36,004 nt of DNA. It comes from DASXTS01 sp036505275. GTDB lineage: Bacteria; Actinomycetota; Actinomycetes; Mycobacteriales; Pseudonocardiaceae. The position numbers were made by a program, and so were the translations under genes. The stretch spans positions 1-36,004 of the forward strand of contig DASXTS010000443.1 in NCBI GenBank assembly GCA_036505275.1, in the 5' to 3' direction. How positions within the stretch are numbered: position 1 is the stretch's first letter; every line of letters starts with the position of its first letter. Below, piece by piece: positions 6,249 through 14,233 of the stretch. The notes beneath the pieces were generated by a model. The model did not search any database, was not told where the DNA came from, and saw only the letters and a program-made list of their open reading frames with translations.

Positions 6249-7918
6249 GCGCCGGGCTCCGGCCATCGACGGCCCAATCGGGCTGGGTGGCGACCGCCGA
6301 CCTGGTGGTCGTCGGCACCGGGGTGGCCGGCCTGACCGCGGCGCTGGAAGCGCGCGGGCACGGGCTTCGGGTGCTGGTGGTGACCAAGACCGGCGCCGGC
6401 GAGGGCAACACCCGGTGGGCGCAGGGCGGGATCGCGGTCGCCGGCCGCGCCGGTGGTGACTCGGTGGCCGGGCACGCCGCGGACACGGTCACCGCGGGCG
6501 CGGGGCTCTGCGACGAGGCAGCCGTGCGGTCGATCCTGGCCGCCGGCCCGGCAGCGGTGGCGGCGCTGCGGCGGCGCGGCGCGATCTTCGACCGAGGCCG
6601 GGGCGGTGGCCTGGCGAGGACGCGGGAGGGCGGGCACAGCGCGCTACGGGTGATCCATGCCGGCGGGGACGCCACCGGCGCGGAGATCCAGCGCGCGCTG
6701 CTCGCCGGCGCTCCCGCGCTGCCCATCCTGGCCTGGCACACCGCGGTCGACGTGCTGCTCACCGCCGACGGCGAAGTCGCCGGGCTGGCCGTGCTCGGCC
6801 CGGACGGGACGGCCGGCCAGCTGCGCGCCCCGGCGGTCCTGCTGGCCACCGGCGGGCTCGGCCAGCTGTACTCGGCGACCACCAACCCCGACGTGGCGAC
6901 CGGCGACGGAGTCGCCCTGGCGCTGCGTGCCGGCGCCGCGGCGGTGGACCTGGAGTTCATGCAGTTCCATCCCACCGTGCTGTACACCGGGGCGGCGGCC
7001 CGCGGCCGGCGCCCGTTGGTGACCGAGGCGGTGCGCGGCGAGGGCGCGGTGCTCATCGACGCGCACGGGGCGCGGCTGATGGCCGGTGTGCACCCGCTGG
7101 CGGACCTGGCGCCGCGCGACGTGGTGGCTGCGACGATCACCCGGCGGATGTCGGCCACCGGGACCGACCACGTTTACCTGGACGCCACCCACCTGGACGC
7201 CCCGACGTTCGCCCGCCGGTTCCCCACCGTGCACGCCGCCTGCCGCGGCGCGGGCATCGAGCCGTCCCGCGAGCCGATTCCGGTGGCGCCGGCGGCGCAC
7301 TACGCGTGCGGCGGCGTGGCGTCCACGGTGCACGGCCGGACCGCGGTGCGCGGGCTGTACGCCGCCGGCGAGGTGGCCCGCACCGGGCTGCACGGCGCCA
7401 ACCGGCTGGCGTCGAACAGCCTGCTGGAGAGCCTGGTGGTTGGCACGCGGGCGGCCCGCGCGGTCGCCACCGACCTGGCGAACGGGGTGCTGCACCCCCG
7501 GGCTCCGGCGCCGAGCGGGACGCCGGCAAAGGCCATGGCCCGGTGTGCCGATCGGGATCTGCTGCAGCGGGCGATGAGCCGGCACGCCGGGATCGGCCGC
7601 GACGGCACCGGCCTCGCCGTCGCCGCCGCGACCATCGAAAGGTCCATTGTGGACCGTCCACTGTGGACCAGGGAGGCGGCGGAGGATGCGGTGTTGACCG
7701 TGGTGGCCGGTGCGGTGCTCGCCGCGGCGCAGGCGCGGACCGAGACCAGGGGCTGTCACGTACGCGCCGACCACCCGGACACCGACGACCGGACCTGGCG
7801 GCGCGGCATCGCCATCCGGCTCGACGAGCGGAGCCGGCCGGTGGTCGTCGAGCCGGCACGGCCGGCAGTCCCGGCCTTCCCGCTGGCCGACGCGTACCCG
7901 GTGGAGGCGGCGTCGTGA
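6245..7918 (+). CDS. nadB: L-aspartate oxidase
   Basis: 557 residues. This FAD enzyme oxidises L-aspartate to iminoaspartate, the NadA substrate. The N-terminal dinucleotide fold shows LVVVGTGVAGLTAAL. NTRWAQGGIAV is the FAD-contacting family motif, and GLGQLYSATTNPDVATGDG and DLEFMQFHPT are conserved. HYACGGVAS and GLYAAGEVARTGLHGANRLASNSLLE form the FAD/substrate block that separates NadB from succinate dehydrogenase flavoproteins only by context. A helical C-terminal domain follows. GTG 6245 overlaps the nadA stop (GTGA), and the nadC GTG overlaps this stop, so all three are coupled. Two short inverted repeats lie inside the gene at 7641-7668. Confidence 0.96.
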   Translation: MSAGLRPSTAQSGWVATADLVVVGTGVAGLTAALEARGHGLRVLVVTKTGAGEGNTRWAQGGIAVAGRAGGDSVAGHAADTVTAGAGLCDEAAVRSILAAGPAAVAALRRRGAIFDRGRGGGLARTREGGHSALRVIHAGGDATGAEIQRALLAGAPALPILAWHTAVDVLLTADGEVAGLAVLGPDGTAGQLRAPAVLLATGGLGQLYSATTNPDVATGDGVALALRAGAAAVDLEFMQFHPTVLYTGAAARGRRPLVTEAVRGEGAVLIDAHGARLMAGVHPLADLAPRDVVAATITRRMSATGTDHVYLDATHLDAPTFARRFPTVHAACRGAGIEPSREPIPVAPAAHYACGGVASTVHGRTAVRGLYAAGEVARTGLHGANRLASNSLLESLVVGTRAARAVATDLANGVLHPRAPAPSGTPAKAMARCADRDLLQRAMSRHAGIGRDGTGLAVAAATIERSIVDRPLWTREAAEDAVLTVVAGAVLAAAQARTETRGCHVRADHPDTDDRTWRRGIAIRLDERSRPVVVEPARPAVPAFPLADAYPVEAAS

Positions 7919-8826
7919 CCGCGACGCTGCGGCCGCTGTCGCACGCCGTGCTGCACGCGCTGCGCAACGCCGGCCTTGACCCCGATGACGTGCAGCGGGT
8001 GGTGAGCGCCGCGCTGGGCGAAGACCTCCGCTACGGGCCGGACGCCACCACCGAAGCGTGCGTGCCGGCCGGGGCCGTGGCCACCGCGGTGATCGGGTCC
8101 AGGCAGCCGGGGATCCTGGCCGGGGTGCCGGTGGCACTTGCGGTGTTCGACGCCGTGCTCGGCCCGGCCGGTTACGACGTGCGGGCGGTCCGCACCGACG
8201 GCGCTCCGCTGGCGCCTGGCGACGTCGCGCTGCGGCTGCACGGCCCGGTCCGCGGGCTGCTGACCGCGGAGCGCACCGCGCTGAACCTGCTGTGCCACCT
8301 CTCCGGCATCGCCACCGCCACCGCGGCCTGGATACACGCGGTGCGCGGCACCGGCTGCGCGATCCGCGACTCCCGCAAGACCGTGCCGGGCCTTCGGCTG
8401 CTGGCCAAGTACGCCGTGCGCTGCGGCGGTGGCGTCAACCACCGGCTCGGTCTCGGCGACGCGGTGCTGATCAAGGACAACCATGTGGCCGCGGCCGGCT
8501 CGGTGACCGCAGCCATCATGTCGGCCCGCGCGCTCGCGCCGGGGCTGCCCTGCGAGGTCGAGGTGACCTCGCAGGCCGAGCTAGACGAGGCGCTGGCCGC
8601 CGGCGCCGCCGAGATCCTGCTGGACAACCTGACCCCCGCGCAGTGCGCCACGGCGGTCCGGCGGGTGCGGTCGGCCGGATCCCCGGCCCGCCTGGAGGCC
8701 TCCGGCGGCCTCACTCTGGACGTGGCCCGCCGCTACGCCGAGACGGGCGTCGACTACCTCGCCGTCGGGGCAATCACCCACTCGGCGCCGGCGCTGGACC
8801 TCGGTCTGGATATGGCAGGCTCGTGA
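7915..8826 (+). CDS. nadC: Nicotinate-nucleotide pyrophosphorylase (quinolinate phosphoribosyltransferase)
   Basis: 303 residues. It converts quinolinate and PRPP to nicotinate mononucleotide, completing the de novo branch. The N-terminal domain has EDLRYGPDATTEACVP. RTALNLLCHLSGIAT and CAIRDSRKTVPGLRLLAKYAVRCGGGVNHR-type sequence carry the Arg/Lys cluster that binds the two phosphates and quinolinate. LIKDNHV, VEVEVTS-like and ILLDNL then form the alpha/beta barrel acids, and LEASGGL closes the site. GTG 7915 overlaps the nadB stop by four bases. The stop at 8826 ends the nad operon 31 bases before hisD, so readthrough into his is possible. Confidence 0.96.
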   Translation: MTATLRPLSHAVLHALRNAGLDPDDVQRVVSAALGEDLRYGPDATTEACVPAGAVATAVIGSRQPGILAGVPVALAVFDAVLGPAGYDVRAVRTDGAPLAPGDVALRLHGPVRGLLTAERTALNLLCHLSGIATATAAWIHAVRGTGCAIRDSRKTVPGLRLLAKYAVRCGGGVNHRLGLGDAVLIKDNHVAAAGSVTAAIMSARALAPGLPCEVEVTSQAELDEALAAGAAEILLDNLTPAQCATAVRRVRSAGSPARLEASGGLTLDVARRYAETGVDYLAVGAITHSAPALDLGLDMAGS

Positions 8827-8857
8827 GCAGAACACGGTCATGTACTCACGAGGTCCC

Positions 8858-10189
8858 ATGCTGAACCGAACCGACCTGCGCGGCGAGCTGCCAAGCCCGG
8901 CGCGACTGCGGGCGCTGCTGCCGCGCGCCGAGCTGGACGTCGATGGGGTGGCGGCCACCGTGGCGTCGCTGCTGGATGCGGTGCGGAAACGCGGCGTCCA
9001 GGCCGTGCTGGAGCTGTCGAAGCGCTTCGACGGGGTGGCGCCCGCCACGGTCCGGGTGCCGAGGGACGCCATCACCGCCGCCCTGGACTCGCTCGATCCG
9101 GCGGTCCGAGCGGCGCTGCAGGAGTCGATCGCGCGGGCCACCACCGTGCACACCGCGCAGCGCCGGGAGGATGTGCGCACCGAGGTTGTCCCGGGTGGCG
9201 CCGTCACCGAGCGGTGGGTGCCGGTCGGCCGGGTGGGGCTGTACGTGCCCGGCGGCAACGCCGTCTACCCGTCCAGCGTGGTGATGAACGTGGTGCCGGC
9301 GATGGTCGCCGGGGTCGTTTCGATGGTGGTGTGCTCGCCGCCGCAGGCCGACCACGGCGGGCTGCCGCACCCGTCGATCCTGGCCGCGTGCGGGTTGCTC
9401 GGCGTCGACGAGGTGTGGGCCGCCGGCGGCGCCCAGGCGATCGGGCTGCTCGGCCACGGCGGCACCGACACCGACGGCGCCGTGCTCGAACCGGTCGACC
9501 TGATCACGGGGCCGGGCAATGTGTACGTCACGGCGGCCAAGCGACTGCTGCGCGGGCTGGTCGGCATCGACGCCGAGGCCGGGCCGACGGAGATCGCGAT
9601 CCTGGCCGACGACACCGCCGACCCGGTGCATGTGGCCGCCGACCTGATCAGCCAGGCCGAGCACGACACCCTGGCCGCCAGCGTGCTGGTCACCACCTCT
9701 ACCGCGCTGGCCGACACGGTCGACGCCGAGCTGGCCAGACAGGTCCCGCAGACCAGGCACCACCGGCGGATCGCGGCCGCGCTGGCCGGCCGGCAGTCCG
9801 GCTGCATCCTGGTGTCCACCATGGACGCGGCCGTGGCGGTCGTCGACGCGTACGCCGCGGAGCACCTGGAGGTGCAGACCACGGACGCGGCCGCGGTCGC
9901 CCGCCGGGTGCGCAGCGCGGGCGCCATCTTCGTCGGCCCGTACGCCCCGGTGTCCCTCGGCGACTACTGCGCCGGGTCCAACCACGTGCTGCCGACCGGC
10001 GGCTGCGCCAGGCACTCGGGCGGGCTCTCCGTTCAGACCTTTCTGCGCGGCATCCACCTCATCGAGTACGACCGGGACGCCTTGATCAAGGTCGCCGACC
10101 ACGTCGTCGCGCTGGCCGAGGCCGAGGACCTGCCCGCACACGGCCAGGCCGTCACGGTCCGCGCCCAGGCGGCGACCGATGGCCGGTAG
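8858..10189 (+). CDS. hisD: Histidinol dehydrogenase
   Basis: 443 residues. This zinc enzyme carries out the last two oxidations of histidine synthesis. VPVGRVGLYVPGGNAVYPSSVVMNVVPA, DLITGPGNVYVTAAKR and GPTEIAILAD are family blocks, SQAEHD holds zinc/active-site residues, and GSNHVLPTGGCARHSGGLSVQTFLR leads to the C-terminal helices. I chose ATG 8858 (MLNRTDLRG) because mycobacterial HisD starts with nearly the same residues and GAGG precedes it. An ATG at 8840 in frame would add six residues. The stop lies inside the first codons of hisC (11-base overlap). Confidence 0.95.
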   Translation: MLNRTDLRGELPSPARLRALLPRAELDVDGVAATVASLLDAVRKRGVQAVLELSKRFDGVAPATVRVPRDAITAALDSLDPAVRAALQESIARATTVHTAQRREDVRTEVVPGGAVTERWVPVGRVGLYVPGGNAVYPSSVVMNVVPAMVAGVVSMVVCSPPQADHGGLPHPSILAACGLLGVDEVWAAGGAQAIGLLGHGGTDTDGAVLEPVDLITGPGNVYVTAAKRLLRGLVGIDAEAGPTEIAILADDTADPVHVAADLISQAEHDTLAASVLVTTSTALADTVDAELARQVPQTRHHRRIAAALAGRQSGCILVSTMDAAVAVVDAYAAEHLEVQTTDAAAVARRVRSAGAIFVGPYAPVSLGDYCAGSNHVLPTGGCARHSGGLSVQTFLRGIHLIEYDRDALIKVADHVVALAEAEDLPAHGQAVTVRAQAATDGR

Positions 10190-11384
10190 CGCCGACAGCG
10201 CCGACAGCTCCGACAGCGCCGACAGCTCCGGGACCGCCCGGAGCGCCGTCCCCGGCGCCACCGTGACGCTGGGTGAGCTGCCGCTGCGCGAGGACCTGCG
10301 CGGCCGCACCCCGTACGGCGCGCCCCAGCTCGACGTCCCGGTCCGGCTGAACACGAACGAGAACCCGTACCCGCCGCCGGCGGCCCTGGTCGCCGAGCTG
10401 GCGGCGGCGACCGCGGACGCCGCCAGGACACTGCACCGGTACCCGGACCGGGACGCCGTCGCGCTGCGCGCGGACCTCGCGGCCTACCTGTACGGCACCA
10501 GCGGCGTGCCGGTGACCGTGGCAAACGTGTGGGCGGCCAACGGGTCCAACGAGATCCTGCAGCAGCTGCTGCAGGCCTTCGGTGGCCCCGGCCGGCTCGC
10601 GGTCGGCTTCGAGCCGTCGTACTCCATGCACCCGATCATCGCCAGCGGCACCCGCACCGAGTGGCTGCCGGCGCCGCGCCGCCGCGACTTCTCCATCGAC
10701 CCGGCCGCCGCGGCCAGCCTGGTCCGCGAGAGGCAGCCCAACCTGGTGTTCCTGACCAGCCCGAACAACCCGACCGGCCAGTCGCTGCCGCTGCCCGACC
10801 TGCACCGGATCGCGCTGGCCGGCAGCGGCGCCATGGTGATCGTGGACGAGGCTTACGCCGAGTTCTCCCGCCAGCCGAGCGCGCTGACCCTGCTCGACGA
10901 GCTCGGCGACCGGCTGGTGGTCACCCGCACCATGAGCAAGGCGTTCGCATTCGCCGGCGGCCGGCTCGGCTACCTCGCCGCGGCGCCGGCCGTGGTGGAC
11001 GCGCTGGCCCTGGTCCGGCTGCCCTACCACCTCTCCGCGCTCACCCAGGCCGCGGCGCGCGCCGCGCTGCGGCACGCGGCGTCCACCTTGGACACCGTCG
11101 CCACAGTGGTCGCCGAGCGAACCCGGGTCGCCGAGGCCCTGCAGGGCATGGGTTTCCACCTGGTGGACAGCGACGCCAACTTCGTCCTCTTTGGACTGTT
11201 CGAGGACGCCCCGGCGGCATGGCGGCGTTACCTCGAGCACGGCGTGCTGATCAGGGACGTCGGCATCGCGGGCCACCTGCGTGTCACCATAGGCCTACCG
11301 GCGGAGAACGACGCGTTCCTCGACGTCAGCAAGGAGATGTCCAAGGAGATGTCCAAGGAGATGTCCGAGGAGATGGCACCGTGA
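10179..11384 (+). CDS. hisC: Histidinol-phosphate aminotransferase with repeat-expanded ends
   Basis: 401 residues. This PLP enzyme makes histidinol phosphate. RLNTNENPYPPP, AANGSNEILQQLL, NNPTGQ, VDEAYAEFS and TMSKAFAFAGGRLGY (PLP lysine in TMSK) are all present, and LRVTIGLPAENDAFL is the usual end. Beyond the core there are two oddities. Residues 3-17 are an Asp/Ser/Ala repeat from a 9-bp DNA repeat, and the last residues are SKEM repeats from a 12-bp DNA repeat. An in-frame GTG at 10263 (VTLGELPLRED) aligns with the start of mycobacterial HisC, so the N-terminal repeat may not be translated. The ATG overlap with hisD favours 10179. Confidence 0.93.
   Translation: MAGSADSADSSDSADSSGTARSAVPGATVTLGELPLREDLRGRTPYGAPQLDVPVRLNTNENPYPPPAALVAELAAATADAARTLHRYPDRDAVALRADLAAYLYGTSGVPVTVANVWAANGSNEILQQLLQAFGGPGRLAVGFEPSYSMHPIIASGTRTEWLPAPRRRDFSIDPAAAASLVRERQPNLVFLTSPNNPTGQSLPLPDLHRIALAGSGAMVIVDEAYAEFSRQPSALTLLDELGDRLVVTRTMSKAFAFAGGRLGYLAAAPAVVDALALVRLPYHLSALTQAAARAALRHAASTLDTVATVVAERTRVAEALQGMGFHLVDSDANFVLFGLFEDAPAAWRRYLEHGVLIRDVGIAGHLRVTIGLPAENDAFLDVSKEMSKEMSKEMSEEMAP
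10191..10226 (+). repeat. 9-bp tandem repeat at the start of hisC
   Basis: Four units of (G/T)CCGACAGC, in frame, encode Ala/Ser-Asp-Ser. The copies are perfect apart from one first-base change, which suggests recent slippage. Confidence 0.75.
11331..11375 (+). repeat. 12-bp tandem repeat at the hisC end, each unit with a Shine-Dalgarno-like core
   Basis: AAGGAGATGTCC occurs three times from 11331, followed by GAGGAGATG. In the hisC frame it reads Lys-Glu-Met-Ser. Each unit also contains AAGGAG or GAGGAG, and the last one lies seven bases before the hisB GTG at 11381, where it can act as ribosome binding site. Confidence 0.8.
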
Positions 11385-11980
11385 ACCGGACGGCGCGGGT
11401 GGAGCGCACCACCAAGGAGTCCAGCGTGCTTGTCGAGCTGGACCTCGACGGCGCCGGCAAGGTCGACGTGGACACCGGGGTGCCGTTCTTCGACCACATG
11501 CTCGGCTCGCTCGGCGCGCATGCCGCGTTCGACCTGGCCGTGCGGGCCACCGGCGACACCGCGGTCGACGCCCACCACACGGTGGAGGACGTTGCGATCG
11601 TGCTCGGTGAGGCGATCAGGCGGGCGCTGGGCGACAAGTCCGGCATCCGCCGCTTCGGCGACGCCTGGATCCCGATGGACGAGACGCTGGCGCATGCCGC
11701 GGTCGACGTGTCCGGCCGCCCGTACTGCGTGCACACCGGCGAGCCGGACGCCCTCGTCGGGTTCGTGGTCGGCGGCAATTACCCGACCGTGCTCAACCGG
11801 CACGTGTTCGAGTCGTTGGCCGTCCACGCGCAGCTCGCGCTGCACGTGCGGGTGTTGCACGGCCGCGACCCGCACCACATCACCGAGGCCCAGTACAAGG
11901 CGATCGCCAGGGCGCTGCGGGCCGCCGTCGAGCTGGACCCGCGGGCCAGCGGAGTGCCGTCCACCAAGGGCGTGCTCTGA
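11381..11980 (+). CDS. hisB: Imidazoleglycerol-phosphate dehydratase
   Basis: 199 residues, the single-function form without the phosphatase domain of enterobacterial HisB. It dehydrates imidazoleglycerol phosphate to imidazoleacetol phosphate. The two internal repeats each carry metal-binding His/Glu motifs: FFDHMLGSLGAHAAFD with DAHHTVEDVAIVLGEA in the first half, then HVFESLAVHAQLALHVRVLHGRDPHHITEAQYKA-type sequence in the second. The N terminus RTARVERTTKESS is standard. GTG 11381 overlaps the hisC stop (GTGA) and has GAGGAGA seven bases before it from the hisC repeat. The stop lies 25 bases before hisH. Confidence 0.96.
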   Translation: MNRTARVERTTKESSVLVELDLDGAGKVDVDTGVPFFDHMLGSLGAHAAFDLAVRATGDTAVDAHHTVEDVAIVLGEAIRRALGDKSGIRRFGDAWIPMDETLAHAAVDVSGRPYCVHTGEPDALVGFVVGGNYPTVLNRHVFESLAVHAQLALHVRVLHGRDPHHITEAQYKAIARALRAAVELDPRASGVPSTKGVL

Positions 11981-11992
11981 CCGGCGGCTGGC

Positions 11993-12005
11993 TACGCTGG
12001 TCCGC
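11993..12005 (+). promoter_or_regulatory. -10-like box of a leaderless start (hisH)
   Basis: TACGCT (11993-11998), then seven bases, then GTG 12006. There is no ribosome binding site between the hisB stop and hisH, so an internal leaderless promoter in the his operon is the simplest reading. Confidence 0.5.
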
Positions 12006-12638
12006 GTGCCCCGTGTCGTCGTGCTGGACTACGGCTCAGGCAACCTGCGCTCGGCCCAGCGGGCGCTGCGCCGGGTCGGCGCCGAGGTGGCGGTGACCGC
12101 CGACCATCATGCCGCGCTGGCCTGCGACGGCCTCGTGGTGCCCGGGGTCGGCGCGTTCGCCGCTTGCATGGCCGGCCTGCTGTCCGTGCGCGGCCCGCGG
12201 ATCATCGGCGAGCGGCTGGCCGGCGGGCGGCCGGTGCTCGGCATCTGCGTCGGCATGCAGGTGCTGTTCGAGCACGGGGTGGAGCACGGCGTGCACACCG
12301 ACGGCTGCGGCGAGTGGCCGGGCACCGTGGAGCGGCTGCACGCCGACGTGCTCCCGCACATGGGGTGGAACACGGTCCGGGTGGCGCCGGGGTCGCGGCT
12401 GTTCAACGGCCTGGACCCGGACACCCGGTTCTACTTCGTGCACTCCTACGGGGTGCGCCGCTGGGAGCTGGAGCCGTCGCCGGTGCTGCGTGCGCCGCTG
12501 GTCAGTTGGGCCAGGCACGGCGAGGACTTCGTGGCGGCCGTCGAGAACGGCCCGCTGTCGGCGTCCCAGTTCCACCCGGAGAAGTCCGGTGACGCCGGCG
12601 CGGAGCTGCTGCGCAACTGGGTCAAGGACCTCGGTTGA
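12006..12638 (+). CDS. hisH: Imidazole glycerol phosphate synthase, glutaminase subunit
   Basis: 210 residues. HisH releases ammonia from glutamine and channels it to HisF. The class I amidotransferase triad is visible: the nucleophile Cys in GICVGMQVLFE, and His and Glu in FHPEKSGD near the C terminus. VLDYGSGNLRSAQRAL opens the protein and VPGVGAFAACM forms the oxyanion region. HMGWN and YFVHSYGV are typical HisH blocks. GTG 12006 gives VPRVVVLDYGSGN, which fits the family start. The partner hisF lies two genes downstream. Confidence 0.96.
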   Translation: MPRVVVLDYGSGNLRSAQRALRRVGAEVAVTADHHAALACDGLVVPGVGAFAACMAGLLSVRGPRIIGERLAGGRPVLGICVGMQVLFEHGVEHGVHTDGCGEWPGTVERLHADVLPHMGWNTVRVAPGSRLFNGLDPDTRFYFVHSYGVRRWELEPSPVLRAPLVSWARHGEDFVAAVENGPLSASQFHPEKSGDAGAELLRNWVKDLG

Positions 12639-12649
12639 CGCCGTCCCCG

Positions 12650-12661
12650 TAGGGTTACGGC
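12650..12661 (+). promoter_or_regulatory. -10-like box of a leaderless start (hisA)
   Basis: TAGGGT (12650-12655), six bases, GTG 12662. The short hisH-hisA gap has no Shine-Dalgarno sequence. Confidence 0.5.
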
Positions 12662-13393
12662 GTGGCGTTCACCCTGTTGCCCGCCGTCGACGTCAGCGGT
12701 GGGCAGACCGTGCGGCTGGTGCGCGGCGAGGCCGGCTCGGAGTCGACGTTCGGCGAGCCGCTCGACGCCGCCCTCGGCTGGCAGCGCGACGGCGCCGAGT
12801 GGATCCATCTGGTCGACATTGACGCGGCGTTCGGCCGCGGGTCCAACGCCGACCTACTGGCGAAGGTGGTCCGCGAGCTGGACATCGCTGTCGAGCTGTC
12901 CGGCGGCATCCGCGACGACGAGTCGTTGCGGGCGGCGCTGGCCACCGGCTGCGCTCGGGTCAACCTCGGCACCGCCGCGCTGGAGGACCCGGCATGGTGC
13001 GCGCGGGCGATCGCCGAGCACGGCGAGCGGATCGCGGTCGGGCTGGATGTGCGGATCGTCGACGACGATCACCGGCTGGCGGCCCGCGGCTGGACGCAGG
13101 ACGGCGGCGACCTGTGGGAGGTGCTGGACCGGCTGAACGCCGACGGCTGCCGCCGGTACGTGGTGACCGACGTCAGCAAGGACGGCACGATGCGCGGCCC
13201 CAACCTGCGACTGCTGCGCGAGGTATGCGCCAGGACCAAGGCGCCGGTGGTGGCGTCCGGGGGCGTGTCCAGCATCGAGGACCTGCGGGCCGTCGCCGAA
13301 CTGGCGCCGGACGGCGTCGAGGGCTGCATCGTCGGCAAGGCGCTCTACCTCGGCGCGTTCACGCTTCCGGAGGCGCTCGCCGCGGTGAACTGA
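12662..13393 (+). CDS. priA: Bifunctional phosphoribosyl isomerase PriA (HisA/TrpF)
   Basis: 243 residues, a beta/alpha barrel. It isomerises ProFAR in histidine synthesis and, in actinobacteria, also phosphoribosyl anthranilate in tryptophan synthesis. LLPAVDVSGGQTVRLVRGE holds the catalytic Asp10 and phosphate-site residues, and VVTDVSKDGTMRGPN holds the second catalytic Asp170. Arg142 and Trp144 in AARGWTQDGGD correspond to the Arg/Trp pair that lets PriA switch between substrates. SGGI and SGGV bind phosphate. The nearby trp genes lack trpF, which supports the dual role. The gene ends three bases before a 19-bp-stem hairpin. Confidence 0.93.
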   Translation: MAFTLLPAVDVSGGQTVRLVRGEAGSESTFGEPLDAALGWQRDGAEWIHLVDIDAAFGRGSNADLLAKVVRELDIAVELSGGIRDDESLRAALATGCARVNLGTAALEDPAWCARAIAEHGERIAVGLDVRIVDDDHRLAARGWTQDGGDLWEVLDRLNADGCRRYVVTDVSKDGTMRGPNLRLLREVCARTKAPVVASGGVSSIEDLRAVAELAPDGVEGCIVGKALYLGAFTLPEALAAVN

Positions 13394-13395
13394 CC

Positions 13396-13437
13396 CGTGA
13401 GTGGCAAATGGTGTCCCAACACCATTTGCCACTCACG
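13396..13437. repeat. Dispersed palindromic element, copy 1 (19-bp stem)
   Basis: Arms CGTGAGTGGCAAATGGTGT (13396-13414) and its exact complement (13419-13437) flank a 4-base loop. The same element recurs at 30292-30333, differing only around the loop. It follows the hisA stop at once and could act as a terminator, though no T-run follows. TTGCCA in the right arm (13426-13431) lies 19 bases before the TAGCGT box of hisF. Confidence 0.9.
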
Positions 13438-13450
13438 AGGGGCCACGCGT

Positions 13451-13462
13451 TAGCGTGGCCCC
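13451..13462 (+). promoter_or_regulatory. -10-like box of a leaderless start (hisF)
   Basis: TAGCGT (13451-13456), six bases, ATG 13463. TTGCCA in the palindrome just upstream could serve as a weak -35 with a long 19-base spacer. Confidence 0.5.
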
Positions 13463-14233
13463 ATGGTGGCGGTGCGGGTGATCCCGTGTCTTGACGTGGA
13501 CGGCGGCCGGGTGGTGAAGGGTGTCAACTTCCGCGACCTGCGCGACGCCGGCGACCCCGTCGAGCTGGCCGCGGCCTACGACGCCGATGGCGCTGACGAG
13601 CTGACGTTTCTGGACGTCACCGCGTCCGCCGCGGACCGGGAGACCACCTACGACGTGGTGCGGCGCACGGCCGAGTGCGTGTTCATCCCGCTCACGGTCG
13701 GCGGTGGCATCCGCAGCACCGGCGATGTGGACCGGTTGCTGCGGGCCGGTGCGGACAAGGTCAGCATCAACACCGCGGCGATCGCCCGGCCCGAGCTGCT
13801 CGGCGAGGCGTCGCGCCGGTTCGGGGCGCAGTGCATCGTGCTGTCGGTGGACGCCCGCCGGTGCCGGGACGATCAACCGGGCACGCCGTCGGGCTTCGAG
13901 GTGACCACGCACGGCGGCCGCCGTGGCACCGGCATCGATGCCGTGGAGTGGGCCCGCCGCGGCGAGCAGCTGGGCATCGGCGAGATCCTGCTCAACTCCA
14001 TGGACGCCGACGGCACCAAGGCCGGCTTCGACCTGGAGATGATCCGGGCGGTGCGCGCCGCGGTGACCGTCCCGGTGATCGCCAGCGGAGGAGCCGGCGA
14101 GCTGGCGCACTTCCCGCCAGCGGTGGCCGCCGGGGCGGACGCGGTGCTCGCGGCCAGCGTGTTCCACTTTGGTCAGCTGCGGATCGGGCAGGTCAAGCAG
14201 GAGCTGCGGTCCGCCGGGGTGGAGGTGCGATGA
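13463..14233 (+). CDS. hisF: Imidazole glycerol phosphate synthase, cyclase subunit
   Basis: 256 residues, a beta/alpha barrel that uses HisH-derived ammonia to form the imidazole ring and release AICAR. VIPCLDVDGGRVVKGVNF holds the first catalytic Asp, and CIVLSVDARR the second. VGGGIRS and ASGGAGELAHF are the phosphate loops. GTGIDAVEWARRGEQLGIGEILLNSMDADGT is a typical HisF block. It has its own leaderless-type start after the palindromic element. The stop overlaps the next gene (ATGA, 14230-14233). Confidence 0.97.
   Translation: MVAVRVIPCLDVDGGRVVKGVNFRDLRDAGDPVELAAAYDADGADELTFLDVTASAADRETTYDVVRRTAECVFIPLTVGGGIRSTGDVDRLLRAGADKVSINTAAIARPELLGEASRRFGAQCIVLSVDARRCRDDQPGTPSGFEVTTHGGRRGTGIDAVEWARRGEQLGIGEILLNSMDADGTKAGFDLEMIRAVRAAVTVPVIASGGAGELAHFPPAVAAGADAVLAASVFHFGQLRIGQVKQELRSAGVEVR

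Noticed and set aside
8840..8857. hisD start at ATG 8840
   Set aside because: MLNRTDLRG from ATG 8858 matches the mycobacterial HisD start, and GAGG precedes it.
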